A stretch of 64,000 nt of DNA, taken from assembly GCF_914271545.1 (NCBI RefSeq), contig NZ_CAJZAH010000008.1, positions 114,696 through 178,695 of the forward strand, written 5' to 3'. Below, piece by piece: positions 17,315 through 26,145 of the stretch. The stretch is from Cupriavidus respiraculi (lineage in GTDB: Bacteria; Pseudomonadota; Gammaproteobacteria; Burkholderiales; Burkholderiaceae). A program made the translations under genes and the position numbers. Numbering within the stretch: the first letter of the stretch is position 1; each line of letters opens with the position of its first letter. Under the pieces are notes generated by a model, which was not told the origin of the DNA, did no database searches, and was given only the letters and a program-made list of their open reading frames with translations.

Positions 17315-18796
17315 CTATCGCACCGACCACACCGCGCGCCGCACTCCCATGGCGGTAAAGGCGCCATACGCGGTGATGCCCAGCGCCACGCCGAGGAAAT
17401 GGCCGTCGAGCCCCATGCCGGCCACGTGGGCGAGCACCCAGCCGCCGCCCGCCGCCAGCGCGATGCGCGCAAGCCCGGCCGCGATGGGATAGCCCATGCG
17501 GCCCGCGCCCATCGAGGCGAAGTACAGCGCCATGCCCAGGCCGAAGCCGCCAAAGGCCGGGGCGACCCACGACAGCGCGCGCGCCGCGATCGCGGCCACT
17601 TCGGCGTCGCTGGTGAACCACCTCGCGAACGTCATGGGCGCGAGCCCGACCGCCGCGCCGATGCTGCCGGCGATGGCCAGGGCCACCAGCGCGCCGACCC
17701 AGGCGATGCGGCGCGCGCTGTCCCAGTCGCCCGCGCCCACCGCGCGGCCCACCAGCGCGGTCAGCGCCGAGCCCACGCCGAAGGCCAGCGGGATCATCAG
17801 GAATTCCAGCCGCGCGGAAATGCCGTAGGCGGCCACCGCCGCGGTGCCGTAGTCGCGCAGCTGCGCGGTCACCAGGATCGTGGACAGGTTGGCCACCGCG
17901 GCGAGCGCGCAGGCCACCAGCCCGACCGACAGGATGCGCCAGAACAGCGCGCGCGAGGGCCGCAGCCGCAGCACCGGCACGAAACCCGCCCCGCCGCGCA
18001 GCACCACCACGGACATGGCGATGGCCGCGGCCCACGATACCAGCGCAAGCGACGCCCCGATGCCGGCCAGCCCCATGCCGGCGGGCTCGGCCAGCGCCCA
18101 TGCCAGCACCGGAAAGACGATCCACATCGACGCCAGTACGCGCGCGGCCAGCGCATGGCGCCCACCGCCGCGCAGCACCGAGGCGAGCGTGTTGGCGAGC
18201 CAGGCCGGCACCGCGCCCGCGCCGAACAGCCAGATCGCGTAGGTGGCGGCGGCCTGGGCCGCGGTTTCGCCGCCGACGGCGCCGAGGATGGCATGCGGGA
18301 AGCCGGCCAGCGCGATGGCGAAGGCCAGCCCGGCCGCCACGGCGATCAGGATGGCGTGCAGCACCAGCGACGAGGCGTCCTCGCGCTTGCCCGCGCCCAG
18401 CGCGCGGGCGATGGCGGCCACCACGCCGCCGCCCATCGCGCCGGTCGACATCTGCTGCAGCAGCAGGGCGAAGGGCAGCACGACGGCCCAGCCGGCCAGC
18501 GCGGCGGTGCCCTGGCGCGCCGCGAGCCAGGTTTCGACCAGCTGGCCGGCGGCCTGCAGCAGCGCAATCAGGCTGGTGGGCGCGGCCAGGCTGGCGATAC
18601 GGCGTAGCACGTCGCCAAAAGGGGCGGTGGAGGCGGGCAGCGGCGCGGCAGCGGCAGCCGGGGACCGGGACGGGGACGGGGACGGGGCGGGCGGCGCGAT
18701 GGCCTTGGGCAGCGGGTCGGCGATGGCCTCGCGCACCGGCGGCGCGGCCGGATCGGCAACCAGCGCGGCGGCCCCGGTTTGGCTGGCGTCAGTCAT
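17315..18796 (-). CDS. MATE-family multidrug/toxin exporter
   Basis: Encodes 493 aa. After a Pro/Ala/Ser-rich N-terminal stretch of about 70 residues there are twelve hydrophobic segments in two similar halves, with MATE features such as QMSTGAMGGGVVAAIARALG and PLAFGVGSALTALVGRAVGAG. It would export cationic or other toxic compounds using a Na+ or H+ gradient at the inner membrane. The start at 18796 overlaps the end of the HxlR regulator gene by eight bases, so the two form an operon and the regulator probably responds to an exporter substrate. The N-terminal extension is unusual for the family. Confidence 0.88.
   Translation of the reverse strand: MTDASQTGAAALVADPAAPPVREAIADPLPKAIAPPAPSPSPSRSPAAAAAPLPASTAPFGDVLRRIASLAAPTSLIALLQAAGQLVETWLAARQGTAALAGWAVVLPFALLLQQMSTGAMGGGVVAAIARALGAGKREDASSLVLHAILIAVAAGLAFAIALAGFPHAILGAVGGETAAQAAATYAIWLFGAGAVPAWLANTLASVLRGGGRHALAARVLASMWIVFPVLAWALAEPAGMGLAGIGASLALVSWAAAIAMSVVVLRGGAGFVPVLRLRPSRALFWRILSVGLVACALAAVANLSTILVTAQLRDYGTAAVAAYGISARLEFLMIPLAFGVGSALTALVGRAVGAGDWDSARRIAWVGALVALAIAGSIGAAVGLAPMTFARWFTSDAEVAAIAARALSWVAPAFGGFGLGMALYFASMGAGRMGYPIAAGLARIALAAGGGWVLAHVAGMGLDGHFLGVALGITAYGAFTAMGVRRAVWSVR
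18664..18688. repeat. GACGGG hexanucleotide microsatellite in the MATE N-terminus
   Basis: Four tandem GGGACG-type units encode the Ser-Pro-Ser-Pro stretch in the exporter's N-terminal extension. Because the unit is six bases, copy-number change would add or remove two residues without a frameshift. Confidence 0.6.
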
Positions 18797-19298
18797 GGCT
18801 GCCCTCCAGTTCGGCGGATTCGGCCTCGGCGAAGCGCTGCCGCAGATGGCGGCCGGCGCCCGGGCCGGGCACGACGCGCAGATCGTCCAGCGACAGCGCC
18901 GAGCCATCGTCGCGCGCCAGCGTCGGCGCGGTGATCTCGCGGCCGGTCTGCCGGTCCTGCAGCACCGTCATCGCGCCGCGCTCATCGGTCATCCAGCGGT
19001 CGGCCCACGCTTTCAGCGCGACGAAGGCCGGAAAGAAGTCGCGTGCCTTGTCGGTGAGCACGTAGCGGTGCCGGGCGCCGCCATCGGCCGGCACGCGCTC
19101 GAACATGCCGTGCGCGACCAGTGTGCGCAGGCGGGCACTGAGGATATTCGGCGCGATGCCCAGATGCCGCTGGAATTCCTCGAATCGCGTGCTGCCGTAG
19201 TACGCCTCGCGCAGCAGCAGGATCGCCCAGCGCTCGCCCAGTACCGCCATCGAGCGCGCGATCGGGCACGCCATGCTGGCAAAGTCGGTATGTCCCAT
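18789..19298 (-). CDS. HxlR-family winged-helix transcriptional regulator
   Basis: Encodes 169 aa. The N-terminal MACPIARSMAVLGERWAILLLREAYYG, then FEEFQRHLGIAPNILSARLRTLVAHGM and YVLTDKARDF form the HxlR winged helix with its N-terminal Cys (about residue 10). HxlR proteins often sense aldehydes or redox-active compounds. ATG 19298 is preceded by GGAGGAGAG; an earlier in-frame ATG exists at 19331. The C-terminal 50 residues are extra relative to minimal HxlR proteins. It overlaps the MATE exporter gene and lies under a perfect palindrome, so autoregulation is likely. Confidence 0.9.
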   Translation of the reverse strand: MGHTDFASMACPIARSMAVLGERWAILLLREAYYGSTRFEEFQRHLGIAPNILSARLRTLVAHGMFERVPADGGARHRYVLTDKARDFFPAFVALKAWADRWMTDERGAMTVLQDRQTGREITAPTLARDDGSALSLDDLRVVPGPGAGRHLRQRFAEAESAELEGSHD

Positions 19299-19313
19299 GC
19301 CTGTGTCTCTCCT

Positions 19314-19359
19314 CCAACTTTCAATTTGCAAGCAGTGTAGCTTGCAAATTGAAAGTTGG
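19314..19359. promoter_or_regulatory. Perfect palindromic operator upstream of the HxlR gene
   Basis: CCAACTTTCAATTTGCAAGC (19314-19333) is followed by a six-base spacer and its exact reverse complement (19340-19359), so every one of 20 positions pairs. On the minus strand the spacer reads TACACT, a -10-like hexamer, so bound repressor would cover the promoter of the HxlR-MATE operon. The left edge touches the ribosome site. It also lies 141 bases before the divergent acid-CoA ligase gene and may control it too. Confidence 0.8.
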
Positions 19360-19499
19360 GAAAGGAATCGATGGGCGGCGCGGCCGGCGTCTCGGGCTAA
19401 GCGCGCATTGACCCGCTTGTCGGGTCGTCGTTACAGTGGCCCGGAGCAGCGCCGACACGACAAGAACGCGACAGGAACGCACAAGACAGGAGACATGCG

Positions 19500-21008
19500 A
19501 TGGCAGCCGACCTCTGGTTCGAGAACCTTCACCGCACCGGCGACGTCCTGCTGGATCGCGGCAGCCGCCTGGCCGGAGGCCTGCGCCGGCTCGGCGTGGC
19601 CGAAGGCGACGTGGTCGCCGTGCTGCTGCGCAACGACCCCGTCTTCGCGGACGTGGTCCATGCCTGCCGCACGGCCGGCTGCTATTACTGCCCCATCAAC
19701 TGGCACTTCACCGCGGAGGAGATCCGCTTCCTGCTGGCGGACAGCGGCGCAAAGGTGCTGATCGCGCACGACGATCTGCTGCCGGCGCTGGAGGGCGTGA
19801 TTCCCGCCAAGGTTTCCGTGCTCACCGTGCGCGCGGGCGAGACTGCCGCGCCGCTCGGCAAGGCGCTGGACTACGAGACGTGGCTGGCGGACCAGCGCGC
19901 CTACGACGGGCCGCGGGTCGCTCCGCGCGGCCACATGGCCTACACGTCGGGCACCACCGGACGGCCCAAGGGCGTGCTGCGCGCCGCGGTGCCGCTGGAC
20001 CAGCTGGACGCGCAGCTGGCGCGCATGCGCTCGGTGGTGGCCCAGACCATGGGTGTCGTCGAGGGGTGCCGCGCGCTGATGTCGGCGCCGCTGTACCACA
20101 GCGCGCCGGGCGTATTCATCCAGAACGTGCTCCAGATCGGCGAGCGGCTGGTGGTGACGCCGCGCTTCGATCCCGAGCAGGTGCTGTCCCTGGTGCAGCA
20201 GCACCGCATCGACGTGCTGTACCTGGTGCCGATCATGTACGTGCGCATGCTCAAGCTCGCGCCCGAGGTGCGCGCGCGCTACGACCTGTCGTCGCTGCGC
20301 TTCGTCGCCTCCACCGGCGCGCCGTGCGCGCCGGAGGTCAAGCGCGCGATGCTCGACTGGCTCGGGCCCGTGATCCACGAGACGTACGCGTCCAGCGAGG
20401 CCGGCATGATCACGGTCGCCACGCCGGCCGACGCCGCGGCCAGACCCGGCACGGCTGGCCGGACCGTCGACGAGGCCCGCGTGAAGATCCTCGACGAGAG
20501 CGGCCGCGAATGCGCGGTGGGAGAGGTTGGCCTGATCTACGTGCGCCAGCCCGCTTATCCCGACTTCACCTACCGCAACAACGACGCGGCGCGCCGCGCC
20601 ATCGAGCGCGACGGCCTGGTTAGCCTCGGCGACATGGGCTACCTCGATGCCGAGGGCTATCTCTTCGTGTGCGACCGCGCCTCGGACATGGTGATCTCCG
20701 GCGGCGTCAATATCTACCCGGCCGAAATCGAGCACGAGCTGGTGCGCTATCCCGGCGTGGCGGACTGCGTGGTGTTCGGCGTGCCCGACGACGAATATGG
20801 CGAGCGCCTGCTGGCCATGGTGGAGCCGATGCCCGGCGAACACATCACGCAGGACGACGTGATCGCCTTCCTGCGGGAGCGGCTGTCCGGCTTCAAGGTG
20901 CCGCGCACCGTGGTGATCGCCGACAAGCTGCCGCGCGACGAAACCGGCAAGCTGGCCAAGCGGCGCCTGCGCGACCAGTACTGGCAGGGGCGCGAACGGC
21001 GCGTGTGA
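19500..21008 (+). CDS. AMP-forming acyl/aryl-CoA ligase
   Basis: Encodes 502 aa. The adenylate motif is YTSGTTGRPKGV (about 142-153), followed by YASSEAGM, the hinge region GDMGYLDAEGYLFVCDRASDMVISGG, and the C-terminal PRDETGKLAKRRLR lysine loop. It would activate a carboxylic acid to its CoA thioester through an acyl-adenylate in the cytoplasm; long-chain or aromatic substrates are equally possible. AGGAGA stands before the ATG. It is divergent from the HxlR gene and 77 bases before a Bug receptor, a pairing typical of uptake and activation of an organic acid in this group. Confidence 0.88.
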   Translation: MAADLWFENLHRTGDVLLDRGSRLAGGLRRLGVAEGDVVAVLLRNDPVFADVVHACRTAGCYYCPINWHFTAEEIRFLLADSGAKVLIAHDDLLPALEGVIPAKVSVLTVRAGETAAPLGKALDYETWLADQRAYDGPRVAPRGHMAYTSGTTGRPKGVLRAAVPLDQLDAQLARMRSVVAQTMGVVEGCRALMSAPLYHSAPGVFIQNVLQIGERLVVTPRFDPEQVLSLVQQHRIDVLYLVPIMYVRMLKLAPEVRARYDLSSLRFVASTGAPCAPEVKRAMLDWLGPVIHETYASSEAGMITVATPADAAARPGTAGRTVDEARVKILDESGRECAVGEVGLIYVRQPAYPDFTYRNNDAARRAIERDGLVSLGDMGYLDAEGYLFVCDRASDMVISGGVNIYPAEIEHELVRYPGVADCVVFGVPDDEYGERLLAMVEPMPGEHITQDDVIAFLRERLSGFKVPRTVVIADKLPRDETGKLAKRRLRDQYWQGRERRV

Positions 21009-21085
21009 GCCGCGTCTCCGATCCCGTTTTTCGTTTCACCGCAGTGCAGACTGACGATACAGAAAGACAACGACAAGGAGACGCT

Positions 21086-22063
21086 ATGAAACGCTGGATA
21101 TCAGGATGGCGCGCCGGCCTCGGCGCGGCGGCGCTGGCCTGCGCGCAACTCGCGGGCGCGGCTTACCCCGACCGGCCCATCAAGCTCGTCGTGCCCTACA
21201 CGCCGGGCGGCTCGACCGACCAGTTCGGGCGGGCGCTGGCCGAAGGCATGAGCCGGGAGCTCAAGCAGACCGTGGTGGTGGAGAACAAGCCCGGCGGCGC
21301 CACGCAGGTGGGCACCAACCTCGTCGCCAAGGCGCCGGCCGACGGCTACACCATCGTGTTCGCCACCAACGGCAGCATGGTGCTCAACCCGATGCTGTAC
21401 AAGAAGATCGCCTACGACCCGCCGCGCGACTTCAAGATCTTCAGCATCGGCGCGGAGGCGCCACTGGTGGTAGTGACCAATACGCAGGTGCCGGCCAGCA
21501 CCATTCGCGACTTCGCCGCCTACGCGAAGTCGGCCGACGGCAAGCTGAACTACTCCTCCGTGGGTTTGGGCAACGCGCTGCAGCTTGCCACGGAGATGCT
21601 CAAGTCGGACCTGGGCATCAAGGTCACGCACGTGCCCTACAACGGCAGCGCGCCGGCGCTCGCGGCGCTGCTCGCCAACGACGTGCAACTGATGGTGGAT
21701 GTGGTCAGCACCTCGCTGCCGCATATCAAGGCGGGCAAGCTCAAGCCGCTGGCGGTGACCTCGCGCAACCGCCTCGAAGTCCTGCCCAATGTGCCGACCG
21801 TGGCGGAAAGCGGCTACCCCGACTTCCACGCGGCCACGTGGTTCGGCCTCGCCGCGCCGGCGGACACGCCGCCCGAGGTGATCGCCCGCCTGCGCGCCGC
21901 CGCGGATAGCGCGGTGCGCGATCCCAAGTTCCGCGCCACGTTCGACGGGCTCGGGCTGGTGGTGCAGCAGCCGCGCAGCCAGGCCGAGATCGATCGCTAT
22001 ATCGAGGCCGATCGCGCGCACTGGGGCAAGGTGATCCGCGCCAACAATATCAGCCTGGATTGA
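21086..22063 (+). CDS. Bug-type (TctC) periplasmic solute-binding protein
   Basis: Encodes 325 aa. A signal peptide of about 25 residues ends near AGA-AYPDRPI. Then PIKLVVPYTPGGSTDQFGRALAEGM, VVENKPGGATQVG and APADGYTIVFATNGS are diagnostic of the Bug family, which is expanded in Burkholderiales. It binds small carboxylates in the periplasm; no TctA/TctB membrane genes are present here. AAGGAG lies seven bases before the start. It probably shares transcription and substrate class with the upstream CoA ligase. Confidence 0.93.
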   Translation: MKRWISGWRAGLGAAALACAQLAGAAYPDRPIKLVVPYTPGGSTDQFGRALAEGMSRELKQTVVVENKPGGATQVGTNLVAKAPADGYTIVFATNGSMVLNPMLYKKIAYDPPRDFKIFSIGAEAPLVVVTNTQVPASTIRDFAAYAKSADGKLNYSSVGLGNALQLATEMLKSDLGIKVTHVPYNGSAPALAALLANDVQLMVDVVSTSLPHIKAGKLKPLAVTSRNRLEVLPNVPTVAESGYPDFHAATWFGLAAPADTPPEVIARLRAAADSAVRDPKFRATFDGLGLVVQQPRSQAEIDRYIEADRAHWGKVIRANNISLD

Positions 22064-22254
22064 GCTCGCGCCGGGCGGCGGCGCCGAACGACGACGGGCC
22101 GCCGCCTTGGGGACCGGGCGGGCGATGCGGGTATAGTTGGGGGCACCCTGCTATGGGCGGCATCGGCTGCACAGGCCGAACGCCGCCGTAGCGCACGCGG
22201 CGCGCGGGCCCAAGGCGCCGCCGCCGCCATGCCGCCACACGCCCCGCTGCATCG

Positions 22255-23823
22255 ATGACAGACTCGACTCCCGACCCGCGCGGAGACGCCGGCAAACCGG
22301 CGCCGCCGTCCTCTGCCGCCTCCGCCTCCGCCGACTCGCCGCAACACCCGTCCGCCCCGGATTCGCCCGACGCCGGACCCGTCCCCGAAGTCCCCGCCGT
22401 CTCTCCCGCCGTCTCCCCGGCCGAAGCCGCCGCCAGTCCCGCCGACCCCGGCCGCCTGCGTGCGCTGCGCCACCGCGCGCGCCGGGCGGCCTGGCGCAAG
22501 TCGCGCCAGGCGGGGCGCATTTCGCGCACGACGCTGCGCTATGCGGTGTTCATGTGCGGCGCCGGCCTGGTCGCGCTGTTCTCCCTGCTGTTCGCGTGGA
22601 TCGCCGAGCTGGCGCTCGAATGGAACCGCCACCTGACCGCGTCCACGCCTTGGCTGGCCTTCGTGATGCTGCCGTTCGGCCTGCCCGCGCTGCGCTGGCT
22701 GACGATCCGCGTCGCGCCCCAGGCCCGCGGCAGCGGCATTCCGCAGGTGATCGCGGCGGTCACATTGCCGCCGGGCGGCGCCGCCCAGACGGTGCTGGTG
22801 TCGTTGCGGCAATCGATGTGGAAGGTGCTGCTGACTACCGGCGGGCTGCTGGCCGGCGCTTCGATCGGCCGCGAAGGTCCGTCCGTGCAGGTGGGCGCCG
22901 CCGCCATGCTGGCGTGGGGACGCTGGTGCCATCAGCGGTTGCGCTTTCGCATCGGCTTCCATCCCAACGCGCTGATCGCCGCGGGGGCCGCGGGCGGGCT
23001 CGCCGCCGCCTTCAACACTCCGCTCGCGGGCGTGGTCTTCGCGATCGAGGAACTGGGCCGGGGCACCGCGGTGCGGTGGGACCGGCTGGTGCTGTCCGGC
23101 GTGCTGACGGCGGGTTTTCTGTCGCTCGCGCTGTTGGGCAACAATCCGTATTTCCGTGTCGACACGCCGATCCTGGCGCTGCAGGAGGCCTGGGGTCCTG
23201 TGCTGCTGTCCGCCCTCGTCAACGGCGTGCTGGGCGGGCTGTTCGCGCGCGCGCTGATCGGCGGCGTGCCGGGCCTGCTGCCCGCGCCCTGGCGCGCCTG
23301 GCCGGGCGAGCATCCCATCGCGGTGGCGTTCCTGTGCGGGCTGGTGGCGGCGGCCATCGGCTGGGCCACCGGCGGCGCCACCTTCGGGACCGGCTACGAG
23401 CAGGCGTCGGGGCTGATCAACGGCGAGGCGCACACCACCTTGTGGTTCGGGGTCGCGAAGCTGGTCAGCACGGTGGTGTCATACTTCGCCGGGGTGCCGG
23501 GCGGCATCTTCACGCCCGCGCTGGCGATCGGCGCGGGGCTGGGCGACAACGCCGCCCATCTGGCGAGCGGGCTGGTCGAGCCGCGGGTACTGGCGCTGGT
23601 GTCGATGGCGGCATTTCTCGCCGCGGCCACGCAGGCGCCGATCACCGCCAGCGTGATCGTGATGGAAATGACGCGTTCGCAGGACCTGACGCTGTTCCTG
23701 CTGGCGGCGTCGCTGCTGGCGTCGTTCGTGTCGCGGCAGTTCTGTCCGCATCCGTTCTATCACCGCGTTGGCCACGCCTTCCGGCGCGAGGCCCTCGCGC
23801 TCGAGCGCAACAGTCTCCATTGA
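22255..23823 (+). CDS. ClC-family chloride channel or Cl-/H+ antiporter
   Basis: Encodes 522 aa. Selectivity-filter motifs are complete: GSGIPQV, GREGPSVQ (with the gating Glu), AAGGLAAAFNTPLAGVVFAIEE and GVPGGIFTPALAIGAGLG, within about ten membrane helices. The first ~85 residues are Pro/Ala/Ser-rich and cytosolic. The Glu in IEE suggests an antiporter rather than a pure channel. No CBS domain follows. There is no good ribosome site before ATG 22255, so a later start is possible. It appears monocistronic. Confidence 0.9.
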   Translation: MTDSTPDPRGDAGKPAPPSSAASASADSPQHPSAPDSPDAGPVPEVPAVSPAVSPAEAAASPADPGRLRALRHRARRAAWRKSRQAGRISRTTLRYAVFMCGAGLVALFSLLFAWIAELALEWNRHLTASTPWLAFVMLPFGLPALRWLTIRVAPQARGSGIPQVIAAVTLPPGGAAQTVLVSLRQSMWKVLLTTGGLLAGASIGREGPSVQVGAAAMLAWGRWCHQRLRFRIGFHPNALIAAGAAGGLAAAFNTPLAGVVFAIEELGRGTAVRWDRLVLSGVLTAGFLSLALLGNNPYFRVDTPILALQEAWGPVLLSALVNGVLGGLFARALIGGVPGLLPAPWRAWPGEHPIAVAFLCGLVAAAIGWATGGATFGTGYEQASGLINGEAHTTLWFGVAKLVSTVVSYFAGVPGGIFTPALAIGAGLGDNAAHLASGLVEPRVLALVSMAAFLAAATQAPITASVIVMEMTRSQDLTLFLLAASLLASFVSRQFCPHPFYHRVGHAFRREALALERNSLH

Positions 23824-23914
23824 GCGCCGCACCCGCCGCCCGGGGCGGCGGTGCCTGCGCGGGCGGAACATAACCGGCCCGGCAGGCTCCAACGGAGCGT
23901 TTTCAGGAGTTTGA

Positions 23915-24679
23915 ATGAGATTGACATTTGTCGGGCCTGGCATCGCCGGCCTTATGCTGGCGGCTTCCCTGGCCCATGCGGCACCCGGCGGCAATACCGC
24001 CGGCGCCGCGAATGGCACTGGCGCCACCAAGTCCACGGCCAGCGCCACCGTTGCCCCGGCCGGGCCGGCCGCTCCCACCGCCGGCGACGCGCTGGCCCCC
24101 ATGCTCAAGATGCTGGAAATCGGCAACCCGTTGCCGCGCCTGCCGGACTGCGCGGACAGCCGCACGCCGGACGGGCGCGAAGTCACCGCGTTCTGCGTGG
24201 AGCTGCGCGGCGACGGCGTGATGCGCCAGGTCGGCGTGCCGCGCGACAAGCGCCCGGCCTTCATGGATGGCCCGCATGCGCTGGCGCTGGTGGACCGCAA
24301 CGCGCTGGTCGGGCTGATCGTGCCCACCGATGGCGTGCGTTCCGAACAGGCCGCGCTGCAGGCGCTGAACGCCCGCTACGGCCAGCCCTTCCGGCAGGAA
24401 CAGGTCAGCCTCGCGGACAAGGCCGGCAAGGCCGTCAACACGGTGCATGCGGGCTGGATGCCAAAGCCGCTGACCGTCGAGCTGTACGCCATCCCGGACG
24501 ATCCCAACACCGGCACCATCGAACTGCTGCTGCCGCGCGCCCGCGCGCTGATGGCCGAGCAGGACGCCGCGGTGGAAAAGCAGCTCAATCCGCAGGCCGC
24601 GTCCGCGCCCAAGGCGACGGCGAAGGCCGCGCCAGCGGCCAAGGAGCCGCCGAAGAAGGGCCCGCCGGGAAGCTGGTAA
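23915..24679 (+). CDS. Secreted protein of unknown function
   Basis: Encodes 254 aa. A signal peptide (MRLTFVGPGIAGLMLAASLAHA) is followed by an Ala/Thr/Gly-rich linker to about residue 55, a compact domain with two Cys (CADS and FCVEL) at about 88-102, and a Lys/Ala/Pro-rich tail ending in PPGSW. CAGGAG precedes the ATG. No family is recognised; the two cysteines probably form a disulfide in the periplasm. It lies alone between the ClC gene and the convergent DapB-like gene. Confidence 0.75.
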   Translation: MRLTFVGPGIAGLMLAASLAHAAPGGNTAGAANGTGATKSTASATVAPAGPAAPTAGDALAPMLKMLEIGNPLPRLPDCADSRTPDGREVTAFCVELRGDGVMRQVGVPRDKRPAFMDGPHALALVDRNALVGLIVPTDGVRSEQAALQALNARYGQPFRQEQVSLADKAGKAVNTVHAGWMPKPLTVELYAIPDDPNTGTIELLLPRARALMAEQDAAVEKQLNPQAASAPKATAKAAPAAKEPPKKGPPGSW

Positions 24680-24715
24680 GGGCTTGCCGGCCCCGGCGAG
24701 GATGGTGATGGCGGG

Positions 24716-25525
24716 CTACAGGCCCTCCATCACCTTGTCCAGCCCGCGCACCACGCCGCGCACGGTATGCACCTTCCGGATCGCGAGCAGCGCACCGGCC
24801 ACATAGGGTTTGGCGCCGTCGCCGGCTTCGTGCCGCAGATGCAGCCGCTGGCCGTCGGCGCCGAAGATCACCTCGACGCCGAGCTGGTAGCCGGGCAGGC
24901 GCACCGCGTGGACCTGCGTGCCGGACATCGTCGCGCCGCGCGTTTGCACCGGGCCGTTGACCTTGTCGATGGGCACCACCTGGCTGGCCTGCTTGATCTG
25001 CCCCAGGCGATAGGCCAGTTCCCGCACCGTGCCCGACGGCACGTCGACCTTGCCGGCCTTGGCGTAGTCGATGATTTCCCAATGCTCCAGATGGCGCGCG
25101 GCCATCTCGGCGAATTTCTGCAGCAGCACCACCGTGATCGCGAAGTTGCCGCAGGCGAGCACGCCGCGGTCGGCCTCGCGCGCGGCGGCATCGATCTGCG
25201 CATAGTCGTCGTCCGACAGGCCCGAGGTGCCGACCACCACGTGCGCTCCTTGCCGCAGCGCGGTCAGGATGTTGCGCTTGGCCACGTCCGGCTTCGTGTA
25301 TTCGACATAGACGTCGTATGGCGTGCCCGCCAGATCGTCCAGGCTCGCCACTGCCTTGCCCGGGGTGCCGGCATGCCCGGTCAGCTGCGCCAGCGTCTGG
25401 CCCGCCGCGCCGCGCGACAGGCCGGCCACCAGTTCCATATCGTCGGCGTGCGCCACGCCGCGGGCCAGCTCGCCGCCCGCCCAACCCGTGACGCCGCCCA
25501 CCGCGACGCGAATGCGATTGCTCAT
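24716..25525 (-). CDS. DapB-like dehydrogenase lacking the catalytic histidine pair
   Basis: Encodes 269 aa, the usual DapB length. The dinucleotide motif GGVTGWAGGEL is near residue 9, VEYTKPDVAKRN and GTSGLSDDD match the DapB body, and the C-terminal domain has IIDYAKAGKVDVPSGTV. In E. coli DapB the matching segment is EAHHRHKVDAPSGT; here the two histidines are Ala and Lys while the substrate Lys and PSGT remain. It is therefore probably not the biosynthetic tetrahydrodipicolinate reductase. It lies 26 bases after an Lrp gene in a lysine-catabolic neighbourhood, so a reaction on a cyclic lysine intermediate is conceivable. Fold is sure, reaction is not. Confidence 0.8.
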   Translation of the reverse strand: MSNRIRVAVGGVTGWAGGELARGVAHADDMELVAGLSRGAAGQTLAQLTGHAGTPGKAVASLDDLAGTPYDVYVEYTKPDVAKRNILTALRQGAHVVVGTSGLSDDDYAQIDAAAREADRGVLACGNFAITVVLLQKFAEMAARHLEHWEIIDYAKAGKVDVPSGTVRELAYRLGQIKQASQVVPIDKVNGPVQTRGATMSGTQVHAVRLPGYQLGVEVIFGADGQRLHLRHEAGDGAKPYVAGALLAIRKVHTVRGVVRGLDKVMEGL

Positions 25526-25551
25526 GGATACGTTCTCCCTGTTGAAGTCGT

Positions 25552-26001
25552 TCAGCCGGCCGCCCGCCGCCGGTCGATCTTGCGCGCCAGTACGATCGAC
25601 GTGCTGGTGTGGTTGACGCCGTCGAGCGCGCCGATCTCGTCCAGCAGCTGATCCAGCCGCGCGTGGGTATCGCAGCGGATCACGGCCAGATAGTCGACCG
25701 CGCCGCTGACGGAATTGAGCTCCACCACTTCGGGCAGCCGCTGCAGGGCGCGCAGCAGCGCGGGCGCGGCCTTGGGCAGCACCGACAGGCCGCAGAAGGC
25801 GAGGATCGCATGGTCTTCCATTTCCTTGCCGAGCCGCACGCCGTAGCCGGCGATCACGCCCTCGCGCTCGAGCCGGGCGATGCGGGCGACCACCGTGGTC
25901 CGGGCGATGCCCAGCTTGCGGGCAAGGTTCGCTGCGCTCTCGCGCGCATTGGCCTGCAGTAGCGAGAGCAGGTGGCGGTCGGTGGTGTCGAGGTCGGTCA
26001 T
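25552..26001 (-). CDS. Lrp/AsnC-family transcriptional regulator
   Basis: Encodes 149 aa. The N-terminal helix-turn-helix (LLSLLQANARESAANLARKLGIARTTVVARIARLEREGVI) and C-terminal RAM ligand-binding domain (LNSVSGAVDYLAVIRC, HTSTSIVLARKI) are typical and full length. Lrp proteins sense amino acids; position next to lysine-degrading enzymes suggests lysine or an intermediate. It is divergent from the dehydrogenase pair across 144 bases that contain two dyads, and is followed by the DapB-like gene. Confidence 0.93.
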   Translation of the reverse strand: MTDLDTTDRHLLSLLQANARESAANLARKLGIARTTVVARIARLEREGVIAGYGVRLGKEMEDHAILAFCGLSVLPKAAPALLRALQRLPEVVELNSVSGAVDYLAVIRCDTHARLDQLLDEIGALDGVNHTSTSIVLARKIDRRRAAG

Positions 26002-26013
26002 GGATCGGGCCTT

Positions 26014-26052
26014 TTGACGATCCGTCAAATTGGTTCGTCGGATCGACCAATT
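26014..26052. promoter_or_regulatory. Two overlapping dyads between the lrp-type gene and the lysine-catabolic genes
   Basis: TTGACGATCCGTCAA (26014-26028) is a 6-3-6 inverted repeat of Lrp-box size. The second, with AATTGGT (26028-26034) and ACCAATT (26046-26052), starts at its last base. The block begins 13 bases upstream of the regulator start, so it probably covers that promoter, and it reads upstream of the divergent operon. Confidence 0.6.
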
Positions 26053-26145
26053 ATGTAGGCTTTTCGTCGACTTTGCCGCTTCATTCCGACTGTCACGCAA
26101 ACCATACTGCTTGCAGAACCTACCTGGACACAAGGAGAAGAAGCC

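Noticed and set aside
19431-20843. A 470-codon minus-strand open frame
   Set aside because: It is antisense to the CoA ligase gene, which has complete adenylate motifs.
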